Assembly (NCBI GenBank): GCA_903910385.1 | Contig: CAIVZM010000002.1 | Coordinates: 29,751 to 93,750 of the forward strand | Reading direction: 5' to 3' | DNA: 64,000 nt | From: an uncultured Armatimonadota bacterium | GTDB taxonomy: Bacteria; Armatimonadota; Armatimonadia; Armatimonadales; Armatimonadaceae | Part shown: positions 1-7,996 of the stretch, in pieces | Layout: each line of letters opens with the position of its first letter | Numbering within the stretch: position 1 is the stretch's first letter | Made by a program: the position numbers and the translations under genes | Notes under the pieces: model-generated | What the model saw: the letters and a program-made list of their open reading frames with translations, nothing else | Databases searched by the model: none | What the model was told of the DNA's origin: nothing

Positions 1-138
1 ATTTCCCAGAATGGGGACTATAAGGACGCTCGCCCCAACGCACGACGTGAACGCGAGCGTAACGCCTGGTCACAAGATAGTGGAAGGACTGGAAGCGCCA
101 TCATCGCCAAGGAGCGATTGAAAGGAACATACAGATGA
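1..138 (+). CDS. possible 3' tail of an upstream gene (partial)
   Basis: Frame 1 is open from the window edge to a TGA at 136-138, giving a 45-residue arginine-rich hydrophilic tail. It may be the C-terminus of the gene before murC; in many division clusters that is ftsW or murG, but the tail does not resemble the end of MurG and cannot be identified. Frame 2 is also open for most of this stretch, so the assignment is weak. The murC promoter at 153-158 lies just after the stop codon, which fits a gene ending here. Confidence 0.3.
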   Translation: MSQNGDYKDARPNARRERERNAWSQDSGRTGSAIIAKERLKGTYR

Positions 139-152
139 CCCTGCAAGCAAGA

Positions 153-158
153 TACAAT
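153..158 (+). promoter_or_regulatory. -10 box of a leaderless murC promoter
   Basis: TACAAT is followed by 8 nt and then the murC ATG, so transcription should start at or within a base or two of the start codon. No Shine-Dalgarno sequence precedes the ATG. The -35 region is weak. Confidence 0.6.
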
Positions 159-166
159 TACGGCAA

Positions 167-1654
167 ATGAAAAAAGAAGAAATTCCCGAATGGCCGCGAC
201 CGCTTCCAGAGAATGGGGAGCTCTATTTTGTCGGCGTCGGCGGTGCGGGGCAGAGCGCCATCGCTTATGTTTTAGCGGAACGAGGACGAAAAGTCTCTGG
301 TTCTGATCCTGGTATATCACTGGCGACAAAGAACCGACTGGAAAGTGTCGGAGTGACGGTATATCCCACGCATGATGCTTCTCAGGTGGGACAGGCGGTA
401 GCCCTGATTGTCTCGGATGCCATACCGGAGGCGAATCCCGAGGTTCAACTTGCCCAAGAACGAGATATCCCAATATATCGTCGCCCGGAAGCGCTTGCCT
501 CTCTGGTCAACGCGGGACGCGGGATCGCGATTGCCGGAACCCATGGCAAGACCACAACCACCGGAATGGTCGCTTCTATTTTGCTTGCAGCAGACCTTGA
601 TCCTACCGTTTTAATCGGGGGCGATCTTCCCGTCATCGGCGGTAATGCACGGAGCGGACTCGGAGAGTTTATCGTCGCGGAGTCCTGTGAGGCGTATGAC
701 GGATTTCTGTATCTGCATCCGGAAATCGCGGTGATTACCAATATAGAAGCGGATCACCTGGACTATCACGGTTCGGAAGAAGCGGTTTTCGCCTCCTTTG
801 AGCGTTTCGCTGGGCAGGTGGAAGATGCCGGAGTAATCCTGTTTTGCGGTGATGATGACGGCGCGAGCGAACTTGCTGGGAATCAGGCTTTTGCGCTGGA
901 TCGCACCCGGTTTTCCGTCGAACAGCGCATGTTCATCGCCTATGGCATCGATGACGAAACGAATATCGTTTCCGCTACCGACATCAATCTTGCACCTGCC
1001 GATAACCCGGGAGGCGTCTCCTTCCGTCTACTGCTTTCGGGGCAGGACTATGGCATGATCCGGTTGAAATCGCCGGGGCTGCACAATATTCGAAATGCTC
1101 TGGCGGCGGCGGGAGTCGCATGGCTTTTGGAGATTTCGCGGGAAGCGATTTGCGCTGGGCTAGAAGGATTTGGGGGAACCGGAAGACGTTTCGAACGGAT
1201 TGGCGAGGTAAATGGGGTTCTGATTGTGGATGATTACGCTCATCATCCTACTGAAATCCGTGCGACGCTGGAAGCTGCACGCGCCGCTTACCCGGATCGT
1301 CGGCTTGTTGTGGTATTCCAACCCCACCTTCCCTCACGCACCCGTGATTTCCTGACGGAATTCGCAGATTCCCTATCAGATGGCGCAGATGTCATTTATC
1401 TTACAGCGATTTATCTGGCGCGAGAAAAGCCCATAGACGGCGTTTCTTCAGAATCTATAAAGGAATTGATCCAGCGCAGGAAACCGAGTGTGCCGGTTCG
1501 CTACGTTGCGAACAAGGCCGATCTACCCGAGGCGTTGTTACAGGATATTCGACCTGGCGATCTGGTATTGACGATGGGGGCGGGCGATATTCGGGCAGTC
1601 AGCGAAGCTCTGCTCTTCGAACTCAAGCGAAACGCAGATTCTTTACAAGGATAA
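167..1654 (+). CDS. murC: UDP-N-acetylmuramate--L-alanine ligase
   Basis: MurC is the cytoplasmic ATP-dependent ligase that adds L-alanine to UDP-MurNAc, the first step of stem-peptide synthesis. The 495-residue protein has the usual length and layout: a glycine-rich N-terminal nucleotide-sugar binding loop (GVGGAGQSA, near residue 23), the Mur-ligase P-loop GTHGKTTTT (about 125-133), NIEADHLDYHGS in the central domain and VDDYAHHPTEI at the start of the C-terminal domain. The ATG at 167 is set by the -10 box 8 nt upstream. It leads a tight run with ddl (4-nt gap), ftsQ, a DUF881 gene, sbp and ftsA, a standard division and cell-wall cluster. Confidence 0.96.
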   Translation: MKKEEIPEWPRPLPENGELYFVGVGGAGQSAIAYVLAERGRKVSGSDPGISLATKNRLESVGVTVYPTHDASQVGQAVALIVSDAIPEANPEVQLAQERDIPIYRRPEALASLVNAGRGIAIAGTHGKTTTTGMVASILLAADLDPTVLIGGDLPVIGGNARSGLGEFIVAESCEAYDGFLYLHPEIAVITNIEADHLDYHGSEEAVFASFERFAGQVEDAGVILFCGDDDGASELAGNQAFALDRTRFSVEQRMFIAYGIDDETNIVSATDINLAPADNPGGVSFRLLLSGQDYGMIRLKSPGLHNIRNALAAAGVAWLLEISREAICAGLEGFGGTGRRFERIGEVNGVLIVDDYAHHPTEIRATLEAARAAYPDRRLVVVFQPHLPSRTRDFLTEFADSLSDGADVIYLTAIYLAREKPIDGVSSESIKELIQRRKPSVPVRYVANKADLPEALLQDIRPGDLVLTMGAGDIRAVSEALLFELKRNADSLQG

Positions 1655-1658
1655 AAGC

Positions 1659-2612
1659 ATGAAGCAGCAATTGAAAGTGGCGGTATTGATGGGGGGGAAA
1701 TCTGCGGAACGTGAGGTCTCGCTGGCTACGGGTCGACAGATCGCCTCTGCGCTGGATAAGGATAAATATGCTGCGACGACCATAGACGTGGATGATTTGC
1801 CTCATTTGGCGATTACCCCGTCGGAGGATCGCCCCGATATCGTTTTTATTGCATTGCACGGACCGGGCGGAGAAGATGGCTCAGTACAGGGATTTCTGGA
1901 AACGATTGGGATTCCTTACACGGGTTCCGGCGTTCTGGCATCCGCACTGGCTATGGATAAAGTAAGGACGAAATACCTCCTGTCCACTGAGTCGATCCAG
2001 ACCCCACATGGCATGGTCTATGAAAAACGAGATGCTGCGCCGCGCCGTCGCGCCGGTTCGGAAGTGACGCGCAATCTGGGATTGCCGGTCATCGTGAAAC
2101 CATCACGGCAGGGGAGCACTTACGGATGCACTGTGGTGCGCGACGAAACGGAAGTCACTCCCGCATTGACGGAAGCGTTTCGTTATGACACGACGGCTCT
2201 CGTAGAGCAACGGATTGTCGGGATTGAGATTACGGTGGCGGCGCTTGGCAATGATGACCCGTTCGCCTTACCGGTTATCGAGATCGTTTCTAAAGATGGA
2301 TTTTTCGACTATGTAGCCAAGTACAGCTCCGGGGAAAGCGGCGCTGTGGAAATTGTCCCTGCGCGAATCAGTGAAGAACATACGAAGGAAGCGCAGGCAA
2401 TCGCGCTTCGGTGTCACCGCCTGCTGGGTTGTCGGGGCATGAGCCGCACTGACATGTTCGTGACAGAGGATGACGAGATTATCACTCTGGAAGTGAATAC
2501 GATTCCTGGCATGACTCCAACCTCATTGCTACCCAAGGCAGCTGCCGCCGCCGGGATCGAGTTTCCTGAACTGCTCGATAAACTCATCGAATATGCATTG
2601 GAGAAACCTTAA
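1659..2612 (+). CDS. ddl: D-alanine--D-alanine ligase
   Basis: Ddl joins two D-alanines with ATP to make the terminal dipeptide of peptidoglycan precursors. The 317-residue protein begins with a typical Ddl stretch (VLMGGKSAEREVS) and continues with the ATP-grasp domain: GLPVIVKPSRQGSTYG for nucleotide binding and the C-terminal metal-binding EVNTIPGMTPTSLLPKAA. Length is normal. It starts 4 nt after the murC stop and is surely cotranscribed with it; the murC-ddl-ftsQ order is widespread in bacteria. Confidence 0.96.
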   Translation: MKQQLKVAVLMGGKSAEREVSLATGRQIASALDKDKYAATTIDVDDLPHLAITPSEDRPDIVFIALHGPGGEDGSVQGFLETIGIPYTGSGVLASALAMDKVRTKYLLSTESIQTPHGMVYEKRDAAPRRRAGSEVTRNLGLPVIVKPSRQGSTYGCTVVRDETEVTPALTEAFRYDTTALVEQRIVGIEITVAALGNDDPFALPVIEIVSKDGFFDYVAKYSSGESGAVEIVPARISEEHTKEAQAIALRCHRLLGCRGMSRTDMFVTEDDEIITLEVNTIPGMTPTSLLPKAAAAAGIEFPELLDKLIEYALEKP

Positions 2613-2645
2613 CCTAATCGCGCCGTCCAATAGCGAAAGATATTC

Positions 2646-3731
2646 ATGAGATACGACAAATTTATCACACAGAACAAGCGCCCGAATCCGAAGACTCCCC
2701 CGGAGCCCGCGCCGCCGCCGCCCGCGCCATCCGCTGGGAGCCGTCCTATGAGTCCGGTGCAAAGAGCTTATTATGGTATCAATGCCCCTGCACCGGAAAA
2801 CCCGCAGGTGGTACATCGTCAGGATGCCGCTACGACTCGTGGGCGCAAAGTTCGCGCCCGTAACCGACGCGCCCGGAAGTTCAATATCTTTCGTATCGCG
2901 CTTGGAAGCTTTGCGGTCATTTTGCTCATTGGCAGCGTCTACACGCTTCTAACGCACCCCATTTTCAATGTGAAGGATGTAGCGGTGGAAGGAAACCGGT
3001 CAATCGCCACTGAGACTATACTCAAGCGAGCGGGAACGATGCGCGGCAAGAATATTGTCCTTCTCAACACGACGCAGATTCAATTATCCCTGCTCAAGGA
3101 ACCCACGTTTGAGTCTGTGATTGTTTCCCGAACCCCGCCCAACGGAATCAAAATCGCAGTTCATGAGCGTGAACCCTGGGCAACCGTCAAGACGATAACC
3201 ATCAAGGGCGTCTCCTATTTCACCATCGACCGTAATTTTGTTCCATTACGAGGAGCTTCGATCCCGAATAAAGAGCTTCCCTTGATTCGTCTCGATACCC
3301 AAAGCCAATCCAATCATGCGGTCATAACATTGGGCAAAGCTCTATCTGTCGTCAGTCTCAACGAAGCGGCGATTTGTGTGGACTGGGCAAAAAAACAAAC
3401 AGATTTCCCTCTCGAATCGGTCGTAATTGCCTCTGATGGGAAACTGTGTTTAAATAGAGTCGGGGGCGCACTGGCGCAGTTGGGTTCGCCGGTAGACTTA
3501 GACCGGAAACTCGTTGCGCTGCAACTGATTTTGCAACAGCCGGACGTTCGAGCGAGAGAGTGGACTTACATCAATCTCTTTGCCTACGACGCTCCGGCGG
3601 TTCGTTTCAAGCAGGAAGCAACTCCTGTCGCCTTGTTAGCGGCGAACAATACGAACCACATTCATATCAGCGATAGCGGCGACGCGCCTTCGCCTGCCCG
3701 CGGCACTGCGGGTGGAACGGAATTGCCGTGA
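2646..3731 (+). CDS. ftsQ: cell division protein FtsQ/DivIB
   Basis: FtsQ is a bitopic membrane protein that recruits and regulates other divisome proteins. The 361-residue product has a cytoplasmic N-terminal part of about 90 residues, rich in proline and alanine and then arginine. A single membrane helix follows (about 92-112), then a POTRA domain starting at FNVKDVAVEGNRSI, then the FtsQ beta domain. The long Pro/Ala-rich N-terminus is longer than in most homologues. Its last codons overlap the GTG start of the DUF881 gene. The assignment rests on the POTRA layout and the position between ddl and ftsA. Confidence 0.88.
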   Translation: MRYDKFITQNKRPNPKTPPEPAPPPPAPSAGSRPMSPVQRAYYGINAPAPENPQVVHRQDAATTRGRKVRARNRRARKFNIFRIALGSFAVILLIGSVYTLLTHPIFNVKDVAVEGNRSIATETILKRAGTMRGKNIVLLNTTQIQLSLLKEPTFESVIVSRTPPNGIKIAVHEREPWATVKTITIKGVSYFTIDRNFVPLRGASIPNKELPLIRLDTQSQSNHAVITLGKALSVVSLNEAAICVDWAKKQTDFPLESVVIASDGKLCLNRVGGALAQLGSPVDLDRKLVALQLILQQPDVRAREWTYINLFAYDAPAVRFKQEATPVALLAANNTNHIHISDSGDAPSPARGTAGGTELP

Positions 3732-4606
3732 GCGTTTTTATTTCCTCGGTTCGCCATCGTCCTTGGCTTACACAGGTCACCCTGCTTGCAGTCCTTCTGG
3801 GCGCCCTCCTTGCCTTATCTTTGAAGACACAAGACCGAATCCGCAGTCAGCAATTGCCGAATATGCGGATCAGCCAACTTGCCGCCGCCTACGCCGATTT
3901 GCGGGATTCCAATCTGGAGCAATCCAAACAGATCGCCGATCTGCGGAAACAGTTGACAAAGTATCAACAGGCCGCTTCGGAAGACAACGGGAATGCGAAA
4001 CTTCTGTCAGCCGACTTGCAAAAGGCGAACTTGCTGGCTGGATTGGTGCCGGTTTCTGGACAGGGAATTATCGTGACTTTGAAAGATGCGCGAAATCCTC
4101 CGCCCAAGCCTGCCGATATGTCGCAGGAAGTCTATATAGAGACATTACGCCCTTATTTGATCCATGATCAGGACATTCAGGCGGTGATTAACGAACTGCG
4201 AGCAGCGGGAGCCGAAGGGATCGCCGTCAATGATCAACGGGTAGTATCTACCACCGCCGTTCGATGCGTCGGCCCTACCGTACTGGTGAATAATGTAGCT
4301 ACTAACGGCTCACCGGTCAAGATAAAAGCGATTGGGGATTCGGACACTCTCGGCTCATCCCTCATGATGCCAGGCGGGGTCAGTGATCAGTACAAGATCA
4401 CCGACCCCTCTATGATATCCGTCGACAAAGCTAAAGAAATCATTCTCCCCGCCTTTGCCGGGGCGACGCCGATTCGATTCGCACAACCGGCGACTGAAGC
4501 GAAAGCGGAACAGGCGCAACGCGAATCCGAGAAATCCGCAGCGCAGGCTCCTGTTCCTACAGAGGACGCCCCCGAAATCAAGAAGTCGCTAGGTAATCGG
4601 AATTGA
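3728..4606 (+). CDS. DUF881 division-cluster protein (YlxW/YlxX-like)
   Basis: This 292-residue protein belongs to the DUF881 family, found between divIB/ftsQ and ftsA in Gram-positive division clusters. Its function is not established. It has one N-terminal membrane helix (about residues 13-31), a coiled-coil segment (about 42-82, with heptad-like LEQSKQIADLRKQL) and a globular domain containing GQGIIVTLKDARNPPP and AAGAEGIAVNDQRVVSTTAVRCVG, typical of the family. The GTG start at 3728 overlaps the ftsQ stop. The C-terminal tail of about 40 residues is Ala/Glu-rich and probably disordered. Translational coupling to ftsQ suggests a divisome-related role, which is inference. Confidence 0.85.
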   Translation: MSVFISSVRHRPWLTQVTLLAVLLGALLALSLKTQDRIRSQQLPNMRISQLAAAYADLRDSNLEQSKQIADLRKQLTKYQQAASEDNGNAKLLSADLQKANLLAGLVPVSGQGIIVTLKDARNPPPKPADMSQEVYIETLRPYLIHDQDIQAVINELRAAGAEGIAVNDQRVVSTTAVRCVGPTVLVNNVATNGSPVKIKAIGDSDTLGSSLMMPGGVSDQYKITDPSMISVDKAKEIILPAFAGATPIRFAQPATEAKAEQAQRESEKSAAQAPVPTEDAPEIKKSLGNRN

Positions 4607-4622
4607 AAGGCGGGAAAATACA

Positions 4623-4997
4623 ATGAGCGCTTTACGTAACGCGATCCTTCCTATCACCGGTCTGACCGCTGGTTTTTGTGCGGTCTATTTCACGCAGGCA
4701 ACCGTACCGCCTTTCTGGGGGCCGTATTTGAGTCTTGCGGCTCTTGCCGGATTAGATTCTATCTGCGGAGGAATACGAGCAGGAATAGAAGGTAAATTCG
4801 CCGACGATGTTTTTCTCTCAGGCTTCTTCCTGAATACACTCTTTGCGGCGGCGCTTGCCTATCTGGGTGACCGGATTGGCGTTGATCTGTTTCTGGCTGC
4901 GGTTGTCATGCTCGGCGGCAGGGTGTTTCTCAATCTGTCTCTCATTCGCCGCTATGTGCTGACTCAGGCTCAATTGATGACAAAGAAGGAAGGATAG
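4623..4997 (+). CDS. sbp: small basic membrane protein Sbp (DUF1290)
   Basis: The product is a 124-residue membrane protein of the DUF1290/Sbp family, which sits immediately before ftsA in Firmicutes. It has about four hydrophobic segments and the conserved central stretch LAALAGLDSICGGIRAGIE, followed by FLSGFFLNTLFAAALAYLGD. Function is unknown; conservation of position suggests a link to division. It starts 16 nt after the DUF881 gene, so the two are probably cotranscribed, and 46 nt separate it from ftsA. Confidence 0.85.
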   Translation: MSALRNAILPITGLTAGFCAVYFTQATVPPFWGPYLSLAALAGLDSICGGIRAGIEGKFADDVFLSGFFLNTLFAAALAYLGDRIGVDLFLAAVVMLGGRVFLNLSLIRRYVLTQAQLMTKKEG

Positions 4998-5043
4998 CGA
5001 GATTATCCGTTGCCGGTTTCAATATCGGCCAATTCAAAAGTCT

Positions 5044-6276
5044 ATGGCGAAAGGGGACATTGTAGTCGGTCTGGATATCGGTACGACGAAAATCTGCATT
5101 CTTGTCGCTGAAGTGATCAGCGATTCGGGGCAGGTGAATATAATTGGCGTCGGCGTTTCGCCGTCAACCGGTATCCAGAAAGGCGTAGTCACCGATATCG
5201 CCCGGACGGTGCATGCCATCAGTGATGCGACGGAGAAGGCGCAAAGGATGAGCGGCGCGGAAATTCGCTCAGCGATTGTGGGTGTCACCGGAGAGCATAT
5301 CTCCTCGATCAATTCCAGAGGCGTCGTCGCCATCACACACCATGAACGCAAAGTCACCGATGATGATGTGGCGCGTGTGGTGGAAAACTCCAAGATTATC
5401 GTCCTGCCTGGCGATCGGGAAATCATTCACGCGATCCCCCGTGGATTCAGCCTGGATGGTCAGAACGGCATTCGCAGTCCTGTTGGTATGAGCGGGACGC
5501 GGCTTGAAGTCGAAACCCATATAGTCACCGGGGCGACCTCCTTTCTGCAAAACGTTATTACCTGCGTAGAGAAGGCGGGACTCGCGGTCGAGGATATCAT
5601 ACTGGAACCAATTGCGACGGCAGACGCCGTCTTACATGATGATGAACGCGAAGTGGGAGTCGCTCTGGTTGATATTGGCGGAGGAACCTCCGATCTAGCA
5701 GTATTCCGGTCCGGTGACATTTCTTATTCCGCTGTCGTTCCTATCGGCGGGCGCTATGTCACACGCGATATTGCGGCAGGCCTTAGAGTTACTCTGGAGG
5801 AAGCGGAAAGAATCAAGATCGCTCATGGCTGCGCTAAAGCCCGATTGGCGCACCCCGACGATATGTTCAAATATACCGAACTTGGTACGGAAGAGATCAA
5901 GACCGAATCGGCGCGGACGTTGGCGGAAATTATCGAACCGCGCGTCGCCGAGGGCTTCATGATGCTGAGACAGGAACTTGCTCGTGCGGATCGCGCCGTC
6001 ATGTTACCGGGCGGGATTGTCCTTTCTGGTGGCGGGGGAATGCTTCGTGGCGTTCGCGAACTGGCGACGGAAATTACCGGTCTGCCCGCACGAGTAGGTT
6101 CTCCTTCTGGTGTCGGCGGGATGGCGGACACTGTCAGCGCCCCGCCCTATGCGACTGCGGTCGGTCTGGTGATACGTGGCGGCTTTGCACGGGCGGGAAG
6201 TCCGCGACGTGAATCGTCGGACGGCCTCCTTGCCGCCCTTACCGATTGGTTCCGTAAAGTTGTACTTCGGCGCTAA
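5044..6276 (+). CDS. ftsA: cell division protein FtsA
   Basis: FtsA is the actin-like protein that tethers FtsZ to the membrane and recruits later divisome proteins. The 410-residue protein shows the actin-fold phosphate loops (VVGLDIGTTKICILVAEV at the N-terminus; VDIGGGTSDLAVF near 215), the FtsA-specific 1C region between them, the adenosine loop LSGGGGMLRGV near 328, and a C-terminal amphipathic membrane-targeting helix (ALTDWFRKVVLRR). ftsZ does not follow. A gene on the opposite strand ends 17 nt after the ftsA stop, so ftsZ must be elsewhere. No clear Shine-Dalgarno is visible. Confidence 0.95.
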   Translation: MAKGDIVVGLDIGTTKICILVAEVISDSGQVNIIGVGVSPSTGIQKGVVTDIARTVHAISDATEKAQRMSGAEIRSAIVGVTGEHISSINSRGVVAITHHERKVTDDDVARVVENSKIIVLPGDREIIHAIPRGFSLDGQNGIRSPVGMSGTRLEVETHIVTGATSFLQNVITCVEKAGLAVEDIILEPIATADAVLHDDEREVGVALVDIGGGTSDLAVFRSGDISYSAVVPIGGRYVTRDIAAGLRVTLEEAERIKIAHGCAKARLAHPDDMFKYTELGTEEIKTESARTLAEIIEPRVAEGFMMLRQELARADRAVMLPGGIVLSGGGGMLRGVRELATEITGLPARVGSPSGVGGMADTVSAPPYATAVGLVIRGGFARAGSPRRESSDGLLAALTDWFRKVVLRR

Positions 6277-6293
6277 TCAGCGGAGTCGACAAT

Positions 6294-6905
6294 CTACAGA
6301 AAGTCCAGCACGTTGACTGCTTGCATCCGGGCGCGTCGCGCCGCTTCCAGACCTGCTGGCGCATCTTCGTAAACGATACAATTCTCCGGCGCAACGCCGA
6401 TTTGTGAAGCCGCTTTCAGGAAGACATCCGGCTCCGGTTTGCCACGTTCCACATCGCCGCTACCGACAACGGTCAGGAAGAGGTCGGTGATCCGTAATGT
6501 CGCCAGCGTCTCTTCCACCAGTGGACGCATGCCCCCGGACGCCACCGCAAGCTTAACACCCGCTGCATACAGGCGACGCGCCTCCGCCACAACGGGGAGT
6601 ATTGGTTGCACTCCAGGAATGAGAAGCCGGTAATTCATTTCTTTCTGGTGAGCTGTCTCATCGGGATCCATTTCCAACGAGTGTTCTGCATTCAACCGTA
6701 TAATGATCTCTCGTGCGGTGACGCCGCCCCAGGCATAGAATTGCTCCTCGGGAAACGGGCATCCAAGCGGGTCTAGCGTTTCTCGCCATGCCATAAAGTG
6801 TAAAGGCATCGTATCGGCGAGAGTGCCATCGCAATCAAAAATCGCCCCGACGGGCAAGGGATCAACGGGCATTGGTATCAGGGTAAGTGACGGAATTGAG
6901 TCCAT
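6294..6905 (-). CDS. HAD-superfamily phosphatase / beta-phosphoglucomutase-like
   Basis: The product is a 203-residue haloacid-dehalogenase enzyme of the beta-phosphoglucomutase/phosphatase subgroup. Motif I is FDCDGTLADT near the N-terminus, with two catalytic aspartates. A helical cap domain follows (about residues 35-90). Motif II lies in AVASGGMRPLVEE, and the motif III/IV region is GKPEPDVFLKAA followed by VYEDAPAGLEAARRA. The substrate cannot be told; phospho-sugars are usual for this subgroup. The start was moved inward to the ATG at 6905 because a -10 box (TACTAT) sits 6 nt upstream of it. The longer frame would begin inside the promoter. Confidence 0.85.
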   Translation of the reverse strand: MDSIPSLTLIPMPVDPLPVGAIFDCDGTLADTMPLHFMAWRETLDPLGCPFPEEQFYAWGGVTAREIIIRLNAEHSLEMDPDETAHQKEMNYRLLIPGVQPILPVVAEARRLYAAGVKLAVASGGMRPLVEETLATLRITDLFLTVVGSGDVERGKPEPDVFLKAASQIGVAPENCIVYEDAPAGLEAARRARMQAVNVLDFL

Positions 6906-6911
6906 GCTCAC

Positions 6912-6941
6912 ATAGTAACCTATCGAACAAGGGTCAGGCAA
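6912..6941 (-). promoter_or_regulatory. leaderless promoter of the HAD gene
   Basis: On the minus strand TTGCCT (6936-6941), an 18-nt spacer and TACTAT (6912-6917) lie 6 nt before the ATG. The -10 box is embedded in GGTTACTAT, the same nonamer found before the divergent LD-carboxypeptidase gene. Confidence 0.6.
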
Positions 6942-6986
6942 CCGTAAAATCTGCAATGCTCCGCTGCCGGCTCCGGATTGTTGATG

Positions 6987-7015
6987 TTGTCATGCTGCAC
7001 GACATCGGTTACTAT
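6987..7015 (+). promoter_or_regulatory. leaderless promoter of the LD-carboxypeptidase gene
   Basis: TTGTCA (6987-6992), a 17-nt spacer and TACTAT (7010-7015) are followed by 6 nt and the ATG at 7022. The -10 box is within GGTTACTAT, as in the divergent promoter at 6912. Confidence 0.65.
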
Positions 7016-7021
7016 CGGGAT

Positions 7022-7996
7022 ATGAACGCTCCCTTAATCTGGCCCCGTTCTCTCAAGTCCGCCAATTCTGGAGGAACGGTAGGGCTTTGTTCGCCGTCTG
7101 GCCCCTGTCCCTCCGGGACGGTGCAAAGAGCGGTTACCGCTTTGGAGGCTCGCGGACGTCGCGTTATCGTTGCGCCGCATACCGAAGGCAGATGCGAGGA
7201 ACTGAATTATCTGGCAGGAACGGATGCGCAAAGAGCGGAAGGGGTAAATTATCTTCTCCGGCATCCGGAAGTCGATGCGATCCTTTGCACGCGGGGCGGC
7301 TACGGCGCCGGCAGAATTCTTGATCGTCTGGACTACGCGGCATTACGAAACTCTCCCCGCCCCTTCATTGGGTATTCTGATATAACCGCCCTTTCGCTGG
7401 CGTTTGCGGCTCAATCTGGGGTAATCAGCTTTTCTGGGATCATGGCGACGGGTAAAACCGATATCGGCGGTGAATCGCCTGATCCGTACAGCGAAGAAAG
7501 CTTATGGTTCATTATCGGCGAAGGAGACTTCCCGCGTGCTTTAGCCAGCCCGGAAGATTCCGTATGGTCAATCCATCGCAGGGGTGAAGGCGGCAGAAGG
7601 ATCAGCGGACATCTCTACCCTGTCTGTCTGTCCTTACTGATATCGTTGTTAGGAACGCCTTACATGCCGGATTTGACAGGCGCGGCGCTGGTGATCGAAG
7701 ATGTGGGGGAGTCGCTGTATCGTATAGATCGAATGTTGACGCAGTTACGCTTGAGTGGCGTTCTGAATCGTGTCTCCGCCGTTCTTATAGGGACATTCAA
7801 CGGAACCAATGAAGACAATACGATTCAGGAAAGCTTGCCACAGATGGTGATGGATATGACGCCCCAATCCGTCACTGTGGTGTCAGGAGTCGCTTATGGG
7901 CATATCGCCCGTCGGTTCACTCTTCCGGTTGGGGCGATGGCGGATATCAATATACTTGAGGGAACTTTCACCTTCAGGGGGAATTCCCCCTCATGA
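7022..7996 (+). CDS. LD-carboxypeptidase (peptidase S66, LdcA/MccF family)
   Basis: S66 peptidases remove the terminal D-alanine from murein tetrapeptides during wall recycling; the MccF branch cleaves acyl-nucleotides. The 324-residue protein shows the family's serine in FIGYSDITAL, the glutamate in VIEDVGESLYRIDRML and the histidine in AYGHIARRFTLPVG, plus the nucleophile-domain loop CTRGGYGAGRILDRLD. Together these form the Ser-Glu-His triad. The start at 7022 follows from the -10 box 6 nt upstream. The stop overlaps the next gene (ATGA), so the two are coupled. LdcA is more likely than MccF, given the Ala-Glu epimerase and D-aminoacylase elsewhere in the window. Confidence 0.9.
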   Translation: MNAPLIWPRSLKSANSGGTVGLCSPSGPCPSGTVQRAVTALEARGRRVIVAPHTEGRCEELNYLAGTDAQRAEGVNYLLRHPEVDAILCTRGGYGAGRILDRLDYAALRNSPRPFIGYSDITALSLAFAAQSGVISFSGIMATGKTDIGGESPDPYSEESLWFIIGEGDFPRALASPEDSVWSIHRRGEGGRRISGHLYPVCLSLLISLLGTPYMPDLTGAALVIEDVGESLYRIDRMLTQLRLSGVLNRVSAVLIGTFNGTNEDNTIQESLPQMVMDMTPQSVTVVSGVAYGHIARRFTLPVGAMADINILEGTFTFRGNSPS

